DNA from: MSPOR6 sp964652195
Lineage (GTDB): Bacteria; Poribacteria; WGA-4E; WGA-3G
Assembly: GCA_964652195.1 (NCBI GenBank)
Contig: CAZZBB010000072.1
Span: forward strand, 1-64,000
Direction of reading: 5' to 3'
Length of the DNA stretch: 64,000 bases
Position 1 is the stretch's first letter, and the number at the start of each line of letters is the position of its first letter. This document shows positions 19,592 to 28,446 of the stretch, in pieces. The notes beneath the pieces were generated by a model that saw nothing but the letters and a program-made list of their open reading frames with translations, was not told where the DNA came from and searched no databases. The translations under genes were made by a program, and so were the position numbers.

Positions 19592-20140
19592 ATGCCTACC
19601 AAAACCCACACCACTGCAGTAGTCCTAATCCCTCCTGAGTCATTACAAAAACCCATCCAAGACATTCGAAAAAAACATGATAGAAACTACATCAGATGGA
19701 TGCCACACATCACAATGCTCTATCCATTTGCATCGCAAACCGAATTTCCAGAAACAACTCCAACCTTAGAACAGACTGCGGAAGAGACTACATCATTTAC
19801 AGTAACTTTATCCTCATTCAACGCATTCAAACACAGAAAATCATCCACAATGTTTCTCACACCGGAGCCAGACGATGATATTAAAAGGTTGCACGAAACA
19901 CTCATAAGCCATCTTCCAGATTACGATGATACTGCCAGATTTCCAAACGGTTTTACACCCCACCTATCAGTCGGACAATTCCAACACCAAACACTCACAC
20001 AAGAAAAACTACGATTGCAAACAAATTGGAAACCTATCCAATTTAATGTTGATTTGTTTTATCTAATCTACAGATCACCAGAAACCGATGATAGATTTGT
20101 CATAGCAGAAGAATTTCTATTTAAAAGCATTGTCTCTTAA
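19592..20140 (+). CDS. 2H phosphoesterase / 2'-5' RNA ligase family protein
   Basis: The 182-aa product carries the two H-x-(T/S) motifs that define the 2H family: HIT at residues 39-41 and HLS at 124-126, each in a hydrophobic strand (PHITMLYPF, TPHLSVGQF). Family members are RNA ligases or cyclic phosphodiesterases acting on RNA or nucleotide 2',3'-cyclic phosphates; which activity applies here is not visible. It follows the SDR by 43 bases on the same strand and converges on the UxaA-like gene 35 bases downstream. Confidence 0.8.
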   Translation: MPTKTHTTAVVLIPPESLQKPIQDIRKKHDRNYIRWMPHITMLYPFASQTEFPETTPTLEQTAEETTSFTVTLSSFNAFKHRKSSTMFLTPEPDDDIKRLHETLISHLPDYDDTARFPNGFTPHLSVGQFQHQTLTQEKLRLQTNWKPIQFNVDLFYLIYRSPETDDRFVIAEEFLFKSIVS

Positions 20141-20175
20141 TAGGTAGGTTCAGCTTCCAATCCAACCGTAAGGAT

Positions 20176-22845
20176 TTACATCGAAACACCTAACAACCCA
20201 CGAGTCAACTGAAAATCTATATTCCCTCTACTATGCAACTTTGGTACATATTCACGAGATGCCACTGCGACTATCAAACCCAACATCTCTTCTACATCAA
20301 CAGACCCTAAGTCTATATCTGAACCAAAGTTTTCTTGTGTTGTTGTATCCGTTGATACCTGAACAAGTGGTACCATAGCATGAGATTGAAGAGGAGCACC
20401 CTCAATATGGACAAATCCGAGTTCAACACCTGTTGCAGCTAATCCTGTAAGAATCTCAGTTGGCTGGTCAGTAGGAGTCTCCATTACATGAAGACCTTTT
20501 TCCTCGACCCGTTGTCCATAAGCAAGTGAAGGAGAAATAGATAGGACTTCTGACAAAAAGGACGCATTAGAAGGTACAACCACTGTGCCACCTGCTGTTG
20601 TAATTTTCAATAACAAATGCATGAGATTCTGCGATACATGCTCGACGACCTGTCCTGTAGACATGACCGCAATACATAGGTGTTCTAAGCCGGCATCCAC
20701 AACAGGAATCGATGGCTTATCCGATAACTCTTCCTCAAACCAATTCTGCACTTTATCAATCACTGAATCAATCCCACCATCCAGCTGCACACTTGCCCAT
20801 CCGTAGTCATCAGGGGAAATACCCAAATTCTCTATCTCATGGCGTACATGGTCATTATGCGTCTTTTCACAACCGTGTTCAAGAAGCAACCCTATAGACA
20901 CCGAAGGGTGTGTCAGATGTCCAATCATAGTTCGTGTGTATATCTCTTCCGATCGTCCACTGGATACTCCACATCCTTCTGTATGTGGAAGTGTAACAAA
21001 CCTTGAAATTCCTTGTTCCTTTCCAATCCTTTGTTCATTACATTTACTTACAATCATCTGTGCTATCTGTCCAGAACATAAACTTGTAGGTAAAATCAAA
21101 GCAAGTTGATCACTTCGCATTCCATCATCAGTTTGATAAGCACGAAAAGTATATTCAGATGAAATTGGTTGCTTTTCGTCAATAGAATCAATTGAAATCG
21201 GGGCACCAGATTTTATCTCAGATGCTTCAAGCATAGGAGATAAGTCAGTTGGTCCCGTCTGTTTCCAATCACGCCATAACGATACTTGTGAGTTTCCCGC
21301 TTTTTCACCGACAGAGAGTTCACCAGAAGCAACATCAACTGTCAAATCAAGCATCCCTTCACCGAGTTGTTCCATCGGTGTTCCATCAAGATACGCACCA
21401 GCATTTACATCCATGTCTTTCTGTAACATCTTAAATCTGTCTGTTGTGGTAACTATTTTAATCGTAGGAACGAATGGGAAATTCGTGATAGATCCATTAC
21501 CTGTAACAAAGAATATCATATTGGAACCAGATGCCACCTGACCAGCAATACTCTCTAAATCGTTCCCAGGACTATCCATAAAATAGTAGCCTGTATCCTT
21601 CATCAATTCGCTATAACTTATGACGTAGTCAAGGCAAACATCTGGATTCCGTTTCATGGCTGCACCAATAGATTTAATCGCAATGTTATAAAGTCCACGG
21701 AAGTTATTCCCACCTGATGGATTCCCTTCTGCAGAATGTCCATGCCAACCGACACGTTCCTTGAATTCCTCAACTGTATTCAGGAACTTACGGGCAGTTG
21801 CGACATCACGAACATTCTGTAGTAAATACGCTTCAGCACCAATTAACTCATCAGTTTCCGCCAAATTCGCACATCCACCATATCTGATTACCTCTTTAGC
21901 AACATAAGCTGCCAATGGATTACCAGATACACCAGAAAAAGCATCTGAACCACCACACTGCAACGCAATCTTTAGATTCTCCAATGATTGCTCTGTACGA
22001 TTGACAGTATCTACTAAATCTAACCATCCATTTATGGTATCAATTCCGCGTGTAATGTTATCATCAAAACCACCATCAATTCTGAAGAATTCATGTAAGA
22101 CATTCTCAAGTTCATACCCTTCATGCAGCATATATTCTTTTAACATCTTATTTGTCACTGCTTCAGTTCCATAATCGACAAGAAGTATTGCACCTATATT
22201 CGGATGTATTGTAAACCCAGCAAGTGTCCGAAGTAGCATTTCTATGTTATTCGGAGTCTTATCCTCTCCACCTTCTGTATGCGTAACCGCCACAATTCCA
22301 TCTATATTTGAGAAATCATCACTGATACCTTTACAACTGTCAGCAAGCCTTCTTGCAAATCCAGAAGTACGAGCGGTTGTTCCCATAATCGCAATATAAT
22401 TTCGTGTACCAACACCTCTGTCCCCATGACGACTATAACCAAGAAAATGACGGGTCTCTGGGTGTTGATCAACCTGTCTTCCAGGTCTGAAAGAAGTTTC
22501 ATCTAATCTATAAGGTACAATCTCATCAATAAAATTCGGGTGAGTCGGTAGTTCAAAATCTAAATTACGTATTGATAACGAATCAATCATTTTTTGATTG
22601 CAAACATAATCTCCAGACCTGATCGTCTCTGAAGCATAACCAAAAGGCAATCCCCATGACAAAAGAGGATCATGTGCTGATATAGAATGTATTGCAAATC
22701 TATGTCCTTCTAATACTGTATGAGAAAGAGAAAATTGGAATCCATCGTATTGAATTTGAGATCCAGATTCTAATCTCTGTGTAGCAATAGCTACGTTATC
22801 ATCTGGTGCAGGTAACCGAGCAACACTTGAAAAGTCATATTGCAT
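20176..22845 (-). CDS. UxaA-family altronate/galactarate-type dehydratase, double-length
   Basis: UxaA enzymes dehydrate sugar acids such as altronate using an iron centre. The first about 100 residues are an SAF-like domain (PDDNVAIATQRLESGSQI, EGHRFAIHSI). Residues about 130-500 are a UxaA catalytic domain: HGDRGVGTRNYIAIMGT, VAVTHTEGGEDK, HPNIGAILLVDYGTEAV, and the signature ALQCGGSDAFSGVSGNP near 294. The remainder, to residue 889, repeats part of this domain: LILPTSLCSGQIAQMI, FVTLPHTEGCGVSSG, HPSVSIGLLLEHGCEKTH. It ends with the usual C-terminal UxaA segment (TPTDQPTEILTGLAATGVELG). Ordinary UxaA proteins are about 500 aa, so this is a fusion or internal duplication. The O-methyltransferase gene lies 23 bases upstream in the same direction. 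Confidence 0.8.
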   Translation of the reverse strand: MQYDFSSVARLPAPDDNVAIATQRLESGSQIQYDGFQFSLSHTVLEGHRFAIHSISAHDPLLSWGLPFGYASETIRSGDYVCNQKMIDSLSIRNLDFELPTHPNFIDEIVPYRLDETSFRPGRQVDQHPETRHFLGYSRHGDRGVGTRNYIAIMGTTARTSGFARRLADSCKGISDDFSNIDGIVAVTHTEGGEDKTPNNIEMLLRTLAGFTIHPNIGAILLVDYGTEAVTNKMLKEYMLHEGYELENVLHEFFRIDGGFDDNITRGIDTINGWLDLVDTVNRTEQSLENLKIALQCGGSDAFSGVSGNPLAAYVAKEVIRYGGCANLAETDELIGAEAYLLQNVRDVATARKFLNTVEEFKERVGWHGHSAEGNPSGGNNFRGLYNIAIKSIGAAMKRNPDVCLDYVISYSELMKDTGYYFMDSPGNDLESIAGQVASGSNMIFFVTGNGSITNFPFVPTIKIVTTTDRFKMLQKDMDVNAGAYLDGTPMEQLGEGMLDLTVDVASGELSVGEKAGNSQVSLWRDWKQTGPTDLSPMLEASEIKSGAPISIDSIDEKQPISSEYTFRAYQTDDGMRSDQLALILPTSLCSGQIAQMIVSKCNEQRIGKEQGISRFVTLPHTEGCGVSSGRSEEIYTRTMIGHLTHPSVSIGLLLEHGCEKTHNDHVRHEIENLGISPDDYGWASVQLDGGIDSVIDKVQNWFEEELSDKPSIPVVDAGLEHLCIAVMSTGQVVEHVSQNLMHLLLKITTAGGTVVVPSNASFLSEVLSISPSLAYGQRVEEKGLHVMETPTDQPTEILTGLAATGVELGFVHIEGAPLQSHAMVPLVQVSTDTTTQENFGSDIDLGSVDVEEMLGLIVAVASREYVPKLHSRGNIDFQLTRGLLGVSM

Positions 22846-22868
22846 ACTAACTCCTTATACTATTTCCA

Positions 22869-23444
22869 TTACCGACGATAGACACTCACTTCAATGGCAT
22901 CCTGTTTTACCCAAGGCAGATCAATATCAAACCAATGTGTTTCGCTATCATATTGTGTCCGAACATGATCAAGATAATCAGCCATAGCATCAGCACCTAT
23001 ACCAACATTATCAGCCAATACTGTCGCTGGATCAGTCAATTTAGGTTCTATCGCTTTAAAACAAGGAAAATAATTGTCAAAGTTGTTGTCAAGTATAAGA
23101 AAATCTACTTGGTCTTCTACTTCTATACTTCTTAATACTTCCTCCGCATCACCAATACGTGAATCTACCAAATCTGCAACACCAGCCTGTTCAAAATTTG
23201 AACGTGCCTGTTCTGCGCGTTTGGAATCTATCTCAACCGTAATTAATCGACCTGAACCGATTGTTTTTAATACACGTAAGATCCATAATCCTGAGTAGCC
23301 AATAGCAGTACCACATTCAACAATTAATGATGGTCTTGCTTTCTCAATACAATTAGCAACAAATTCCGCTTTTTCTGGTCCCAACATTGGGATTCTCTCT
23401 TCTCTACACTGTACTTCAACTTCATGCAATACTTGATCAAACAT
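22869..23444 (-). CDS. Class I SAM-dependent O-methyltransferase
   Basis: The 191-aa protein follows the O-methyltransferase family 3 / catechol-type plan: LIVECGTAIGYSGLWIL (SAM-binding motif I, about residues 39-55), RLITVEIDSKRAEQAR (acidic residue binding the SAM ribose), RIGDAEEVL and DFLILDNNFDNYFPCF, where the metal-binding aspartates would be. ATLADNVGIGADAM is a loose match to the usual A-D-N-V. GAGGATGTG provides a reasonable ribosome-binding site. It is the first gene of a two-gene minus-strand unit with the UxaA-like dehydratase; the link in function is unclear. Confidence 0.75.
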   Translation of the reverse strand: MFDQVLHEVEVQCREERIPMLGPEKAEFVANCIEKARPSLIVECGTAIGYSGLWILRVLKTIGSGRLITVEIDSKRAEQARSNFEQAGVADLVDSRIGDAEEVLRSIEVEDQVDFLILDNNFDNYFPCFKAIEPKLTDPATVLADNVGIGADAMADYLDHVRTQYDSETHWFDIDLPWVKQDAIEVSVYRR

Positions 23445-24115
23445 TCACATCCTCCATAAACCGATCATCGGACTATTTTACATATAAAATGAATCTATTA
23501 TAAATTTGCCAAATTTGCAGGGTTAATTAGTTTTAAGAATTCTCAGTTCCTGAGTGTTACTGATAGTTTCTTTCGTAGGGAATCAACGCAGCATGCACAT
23601 ATGGCATGCTGCGGGGTTGAACCACAGGTGAAACCCAACATTTCCTGTATTCCAAATGTTATATGTTGTGTTTCGTCCTCAACCTAACCTACATGTAGTT
23701 TATATAGAACTGTGAAAAACATAACAGAAAAAACGAAAACTAAATAACCGTATAAATTTGACATTTAGTTTCTAAAAATGATAAAATTTAACAACAATCT
23801 AAATGTAATCGCTCTTCATATTCTACAAGTTTCAGACTCTGTAGTTGTAATTTATATATCTTTCAAAATATGAGATATAATACACGATTATAGTCTAACG
23901 GTCAAGATGTCCTAACCCTAAGTTAAGGTTATTAAGTTCAAATATTTTCATGTTGATGTGTGTTACTGATAATTTCATGCGTAGGTTGGGTTGAACCGTA
24001 GGTAAAACCCAACATGTCCTGTATGGATAGAGGTATCTTTAATTATCTTGCATTAAATAAATTGGAACCCTATACAAATTTCGGTGTATATGAGTATGTA
24101 CCTTCGGAGGGTCAG
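23445..24115. other. Intergenic region between divergent units, with imperfect direct repeats
   Basis: The gap holds two related blocks, 23552-23650 and 23957-24026. Both carry gttactgata, cgtagg, a gttgaacc segment and aacccaaca followed by tcctgtat. The first contains a perfect 9-bp stem (GCAGCATGC, 23588-23596, with 23604-23612). The second contains GTTGGGTT...AACCCAAC. The upstream promoter for the sigma-factor operon must lie here, but no convincing -35/-10 pair stands out. Confidence 0.55.
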
Positions 24116-24724
24116 ATGCCAGAATTAGATGATAAATTAATGCAGCAATTCCAAAAGGGGGATGAAAATGCATTCACACTTTTGGTACGCAGACATCAAC
24201 AACCTCTAATTAACTTTATTGCAAAGTTTACAGGAGATAGAGATAACGCTGAAGACTTAGCACAAGAGACATTTATACGAATGTATAAAGCCTCTGATCG
24301 CTACAAACCTGGTCGTGCACAGTTTAAAACTTGGATGTATTTTATCGCAAGAAATCTATGCAAAAATGATATACGGAATAGAGCACGAAGGGATAGATTT
24401 CGTGTTGATAATGTCACATCAAACCATAACGATAATGGAGAAAACGAAGAAGATATTGATCTCATTGCAACTGCACCCGCAGATACAGCATTGCAGCCTG
24501 AAGCAGCTATAGAACGGAAGGAACTCCGAAATACTATCCAAAAGGCAATTGCTGAATTACCAGAGCAATACCGATTTCCACTCATACTCAGGGATATTCA
24601 AGGATTAAGTTATGACGAAATTGGCAAGATTCTTGACCTACGTAGTGGAACGACAAAATCTCGAATCAATCGTGCAAGGATAATGTTAAAAAACAAACTT
24701 AAACCATACATGGAGACAATATGA
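24116..24724 (+). CDS. ECF-type RNA polymerase sigma factor (RpoE-like)
   Basis: The start at 24116 is set by CGGAGGGTCAG directly upstream; a longer frame from 24014 begins inside a repeat and is not preferred. The 202-aa product has sigma region 2 (about 20-90: FTLLVRRHQQPLINFI, DRDNAEDLAQETFIRMY, FKTWMYFIARN). A variable acidic linker follows. Region 4 (about 140-195) has ELPEQYRFPLILRDIQ, GLSYDEIGKIL and a helix-turn-helix ending GTTKSRINRARIML. It directs RNA polymerase to a stress or envelope regulon. The stop overlaps the anti-sigma start (ATGA). Confidence 0.92.
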   Translation: MPELDDKLMQQFQKGDENAFTLLVRRHQQPLINFIAKFTGDRDNAEDLAQETFIRMYKASDRYKPGRAQFKTWMYFIARNLCKNDIRNRARRDRFRVDNVTSNHNDNGENEEDIDLIATAPADTALQPEAAIERKELRNTIQKAIAELPEQYRFPLILRDIQGLSYDEIGKILDLRSGTTKSRINRARIMLKNKLKPYMETI

Positions 24725-25314
24725 ACTGCCTACAGATTGAGGAAAACTTCTCTTCTCATTTCGAAGATACGCTTGACTATCAAACTTTACAGAAATTTGA
24801 AAAACATATTTCAAATTGTGAAGCGTGTCAGAAGGAATACAAACTCTTCCGCGAATCTGTTACTGAATTACGACAACTGCCACAGGATCAACCCTCACCT
24901 TATTTCTTAGCAACAATACAACAACAACTGAGCAAAGAACAACCCGCAGGACTTTCATTCTGGCAGCGAATTAACGCTAAATTTGTTACACCTAAGTGGG
25001 CAGTAAGTGGGGGATTGGTTATGTTAATGACAATCATAGGTGTTTTCATATATCAATTCGATGTAGGTAATGATGATAATACTCCGTTGGACACACTAAC
25101 CCAATCAACTCAAATGGTAGAAGATAAATCGTCTTCAGTCATCGTCGAAGATTCAAGACATACAACAAAATCTCCAACTCTTCGGAACAATCTTAATCAT
25201 TCAGGAATTGGTTCTTCAATTTTTTCAAACACTGTTTCTGGAAAACCAATGCAACAAAGGTATGTCCTTAAACAGGTAAGTTATTCAACACCTGTCACTG
25301 GTGGCGGATTATAG
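24721..25314 (+). CDS. Anti-sigma factor with zinc-binding ZAS/zf-HC2 domain
   Basis: It overlaps the sigma gene by four bases. The cytoplasmic N-terminus (about 1-50) has the H-x3-C-x2-C pattern in HISNCEACQKE plus an upstream SSHFEDTLD helix, the anti-sigma zinc-finger plan. A single membrane segment (AVSGGLVMLMTIIGVFIY, about residues 98-115) follows. The about 75-residue extracytoplasmic tail is Ser/Thr-rich and disordered-looking, with no known domain. Inferred role: it holds the sigma factor at the membrane until an envelope signal triggers release, perhaps by cleavage of the tail. Confidence 0.82.
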   Translation: MNCLQIEENFSSHFEDTLDYQTLQKFEKHISNCEACQKEYKLFRESVTELRQLPQDQPSPYFLATIQQQLSKEQPAGLSFWQRINAKFVTPKWAVSGGLVMLMTIIGVFIYQFDVGNDDNTPLDTLTQSTQMVEDKSSSVIVEDSRHTTKSPTLRNNLNHSGIGSSIFSNTVSGKPMQQRYVLKQVSYSTPVTGGGL

Positions 25315-25349
25315 TATACTACTATGAAATGAATGGATAAGGAATAGAC

Positions 25350-26426
25350 ATGTTTGATAATCAAAACACACATACACTCAAGACTGAACGAATAAATAAC
25401 CTTCTTTTTCATACATTCATATATATCTTTCTATTTCTTTTCATTACTGTATTATCAACTGAAGCGAAAGATAATTTCCTACAACTGTTTGAAAAGGAAT
25501 TCAAAAAGGTTATAAATTCCGCACGTCCTGCTGTTGTTAAAGTATTAGCAACTCGTAATTCCAAAAACAGATTGCAATCAAATGTCGGAAATATTACGTT
25601 GCTTCAGCAAGACGTTAGTTCCGGTATACTATTAGATAAGAATGGATACATTGCTACAACAACGTTCAGTTTTGCACCCAATAAAATTGAGGTGGTTTTT
25701 CATAATGATCAAAGGGCAACCGCCAAAGTCATAGGTATAGATCAATTAACTGATATTGTTGTAATAAAAGTTGATGATGATTTACCAAAAAGAGTAAAAC
25801 AAGGTGATTCCACACAATTAGATATTGGCTCATTTGTTTTTACAATCGGAAGTACACATGGCGATCATCCAATTGTTTCGTTTGGAATCGTGAGTGGGTG
25901 TGAGTATTTACCTGAACTCCCTTGTGATGAATTAATTAAAATTAACGCACCAATTTCTCCTGGAAATAGTGGAGGAGCAGTTATAAATACATCCGGCGAA
26001 GTAATCGGAATGATAATGGCTATTCTTACTGAAAAAACTGAAATGGGGTTACTACAACCAACCATTCAGTTGGTGAAAACACAAAAAATCACTTTTGCAT
26101 TACCAATTGAAACAGTCAAGTCGGTTGCTGATGAAATAATTAAAAATGGGAAAGTTTCCAGAGGATGGCTCGGTGTTGACATTGAAACAAGTGATTTTGG
26201 GGTTTTCATTACACGAGTCGTACAAGACAGTCCTGCACAAAAGAGTGGACTCCTACCAAGAGATATAATCCTTGAATTTAATAATGATCCAATCAGACAC
26301 TACTTCGAACTTCTAAGAAGAGTAGGCACTTCAACGCCAAGTACAGATATTACTCTTAAAATACGTAGAGATGGGCGTATTCAAAGTCATACTGTTAAGC
26401 TCGGGGAAAGACAAGACTCAAAGTAG
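25350..26426 (+). CDS. HtrA/DegP-like trypsin-fold protein with PDZ domain, catalytic His absent
   Basis: This 358-aa protein has an N-terminal membrane anchor (about 18-37), a trypsin-like domain (about 50-265) and one PDZ domain (about 268-350; RGWLGVDIETSDFGVFITRV, SPAQKSGLLPRDIILEFN). The catalytic Ser is present in PGNSGGA (S207), and the Asp in QLTDIVVIK (D135). The His position, normally G-Y-I-L-T-N-x-H-V-V, reads GYIATTTFSF, with Phe at 106. Without His the charge relay cannot form, so it is probably a pseudoprotease, sensor or scaffold. Its place directly after sigma and anti-sigma resembles DegS-type envelope-stress circuits. ATAAGGAATAGAC gives the ribosome-binding site. Confidence 0.82.
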   Translation: MFDNQNTHTLKTERINNLLFHTFIYIFLFLFITVLSTEAKDNFLQLFEKEFKKVINSARPAVVKVLATRNSKNRLQSNVGNITLLQQDVSSGILLDKNGYIATTTFSFAPNKIEVVFHNDQRATAKVIGIDQLTDIVVIKVDDDLPKRVKQGDSTQLDIGSFVFTIGSTHGDHPIVSFGIVSGCEYLPELPCDELIKINAPISPGNSGGAVINTSGEVIGMIMAILTEKTEMGLLQPTIQLVKTQKITFALPIETVKSVADEIIKNGKVSRGWLGVDIETSDFGVFITRVVQDSPAQKSGLLPRDIILEFNNDPIRHYFELLRRVGTSTPSTDITLKIRRDGRIQSHTVKLGERQDSK

Positions 26427-26483
26427 GTTTTTCCTATCATCCTGAACTCTTTAGGTTAATTTCTAACATATACTCAGATAATC

Positions 26484-27554
26484 CTATTTTAATCGGTTGA
26501 ACTCATCAAGGTAAGCGCGAGCAATTTCTTTGTTACCTTTGATAATCAATAGGTTTTCACTATTCCGTGTTTCAGCATTTTTTGAGAAATTATATGAACC
26601 AGTTATCACTGTTTCTCCATCAATAATTATGACCTTGTGATGCATAGCTCCAGGTTCATTATCTAATCTAACAGACAATCCTGCTTTGTCCATACTATCG
26701 TATTCCGAATATCCCTTATTGCTTTTTTTCTGGTTGGCATCAAATATACCATCCACAGAAATACCCGAGTCAAACTGTTCTTGCATCGCCTTGCCTAACT
26801 TATCATGGGTAAAAGAAAAAGCCATGAAATGAATTGATTCTTCTGCTGCTTTAATTTCTTTCAATAGCGGAGAAATAGTATCATTCTCTGGCGCGAAATA
26901 GGTGGTAATCTTTGTGCCATCGTTCAGTCTAATTCGAGGGAAAGGTACATTCGGATCGGATGAACGATCATATTCTGATAATACAAACAACTCACGAAAC
27001 TCTTGCGTAAAATTCGTAGCAAGGGGTGGTGAATCTATCCAAACAACGTTATTATTATTCTTATACGCTCCCCTATAAGTAGGATTGTAGGAACCTGTCC
27101 ATACATAACGTCCATCAATTACAAAAAACTTATGATGCATCAATCCTTCATTTCCACTATCATCTAAAACAGGTATTCCTGATGTTATAAGTCGTTGAAA
27201 TTCCTCCTCATCAACATTATTGTTTTCTGCAAAGATTCGCACCTTCACATTTCGTTGATGTGCACCGATTAAGGCATCTGCTATAGGTTGAGAATCAAGA
27301 TCATACAGCGCAGCATCGATACGTTCTGCGGCAATGTTCAGTTTCTCTACGAGTCGATTTTCTAATGAACTCGAACTATTACCATTACCCACATCGCTGA
27401 AATACACCTGCAATGTAACCGTATTAGTTGGAGGCTTCGGTATATTCCTGTAATGTCTTATACCGAAGCCTATTGCTACAGCAAAAATTATGAGTAGGCA
27501 AAAAGGAACAAACCGTGATTTCCGTGGTTTCGGTGGTGCAGCAGATTCACTCAA
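26484..27554 (-). CDS. Phospholipase D-like protein with two HKD motifs, membrane-anchored
   Basis: TTG start at 27554, directly abutting the upstream PhyH stop, with AGGTGGGG as ribosome-binding site. The 356-aa product has one N-terminal membrane segment (FVPFCLLIIFAVAIGFGI, about 15-32). Two PLD domains follow, each with a complete HxK(x)4D: H140/K142/D147 and H305/K307/D312, both followed by TGSYN. This is the arrangement of bacterial PLD nucleases and phosphatidyl transferases (cardiolipin synthase-like and Nuc-like). The catalytic module should face the periplasm. Substrate, lipid or DNA, is not decidable from sequence. Confidence 0.85.
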   Translation of the reverse strand: MSESAAPPKPRKSRFVPFCLLIIFAVAIGFGIRHYRNIPKPPTNTVTLQVYFSDVGNGNSSSSLENRLVEKLNIAAERIDAALYDLDSQPIADALIGAHQRNVKVRIFAENNNVDEEEFQRLITSGIPVLDDSGNEGLMHHKFFVIDGRYVWTGSYNPTYRGAYKNNNNVVWIDSPPLATNFTQEFRELFVLSEYDRSSDPNVPFPRIRLNDGTKITTYFAPENDTISPLLKEIKAAEESIHFMAFSFTHDKLGKAMQEQFDSGISVDGIFDANQKKSNKGYSEYDSMDKAGLSVRLDNEPGAMHHKVIIIDGETVITGSYNFSKNAETRNSENLLIIKGNKEIARAYLDEFNRLK

Positions 27555-28445
27555 TTATACACCCCACCTTCGTCGGGATTCTTCTAAGGGTTCAATGTTC
27601 GCATCCTTCTGTTTCCAAGAATAGTGACCTTTTGGATCCTCTCCGATCCATCGTTCATCTATTGGTTCAGATGCAAGTTGATAACGGGTATCCGCAGTAA
27701 TTCTAATTCTATTCGAGGTATTAACAAGTGAAGCATGCATTAAGAACATGCTAAAGATTATGACATCACCAGCAAAAAATGATGTTGTTGCCCAATACCC
27801 TCCGAATTTCTCTATTACTTCAAGAGGTTTATGACTAAAATGTCCCTCAATTAGGTCACGGTCAACATCAGACTGACCATACGTCTTTCTAACTTTATCA
27901 AATCGATTCGATCCAAGACAGAACACTATCGGTCCCATATCCAATGAAACATCCCCAAAAGGAGTCCAACAACTATATAAATCTTGTGTTCCCCTTCCCA
28001 TAAATACTATGTCATAATGTATATGAGAACCAGCACCTGGACCAGCAGTTCGTAACCACTTAAAATCAAAGGTACGCGCTTCCCCTCCAAGAAAATCTTC
28101 AAAAAAACTCATTACAGGTTCACCCTCAACAACTGTTTTGAATTCTGGAAGCTTCGTGAGATTTTTATTTCCCATGGAACCTGTTGAAGTTGGTACAGGA
28201 TAATCTGGATTATAAATCCCATCCATTAGTGGTGCATCAGGTACAAGCATCCCTTTACTATGTAATTTTTCTAAGATTACCTTACGCGCTGCAAGAACTT
28301 CATCCTTATCATGTAATTCCCGAATTAATAGATAACCATCCTCATACATCCTTTTCTTCAATGCCAAAGGATCATCTAATATGTCATTACTCTCTCTTAA
28401 ATCTATTCTTACGTCTATTTCCTGTTCTAAAAAAGGAAGTTTCAT
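27555..28445 (-). CDS. Phytanoyl-CoA dioxygenase (PhyH) family Fe(II)/2-oxoglutarate oxygenase
   Basis: The 296-aa product has the PhyH opening (KKRMYEDGYLLIRELHD), the iron-binding HxD in SHIHYDIVF (H143, D145), the distal His in FLMHASLVN (H237), and a following Arg (NRIRIT) that would bind 2-oxoglutarate. The complete triad suggests an active oxygenase; the substrate is unknown. PhyH paralogs are often abundant in Poribacteria and Planctomycetes-like genomes next to sulfatase and sialidase genes, as here. The stop and the next start abut, so it is cotranscribed with the PLD gene, and its own start is one base after the SUMF1-sialidase stop. Confidence 0.85.
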   Translation of the reverse strand: MKLPFLEQEIDVRIDLRESNDILDDPLALKKRMYEDGYLLIRELHDKDEVLAARKVILEKLHSKGMLVPDAPLMDGIYNPDYPVPTSTGSMGNKNLTKLPEFKTVVEGEPVMSFFEDFLGGEARTFDFKWLRTAGPGAGSHIHYDIVFMGRGTQDLYSCWTPFGDVSLDMGPIVFCLGSNRFDKVRKTYGQSDVDRDLIEGHFSHKPLEVIEKFGGYWATTSFFAGDVIIFSMFLMHASLVNTSNRIRITADTRYQLASEPIDERWIGEDPKGHYSWKQKDANIEPLEESRRRWGV

Positions 28446-28446
28446 A

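Noticed and set aside
23885..23960. tRNA-like stretch (tagtctaacggtcaagat ... gttcaaat)
   Set aside because: It has D-loop- and T-loop-like phrases, and a 7-base loop with a CTA triplet, but neither acceptor nor T stem pairs. At most a decayed relic; chance is as likely.
24014..24115. N-terminal extension of the sigma factor from the upstream ATG
   Set aside because: The upstream ATG lies in a repeat, and a strong GGAGG sits just before the ATG at 24116.
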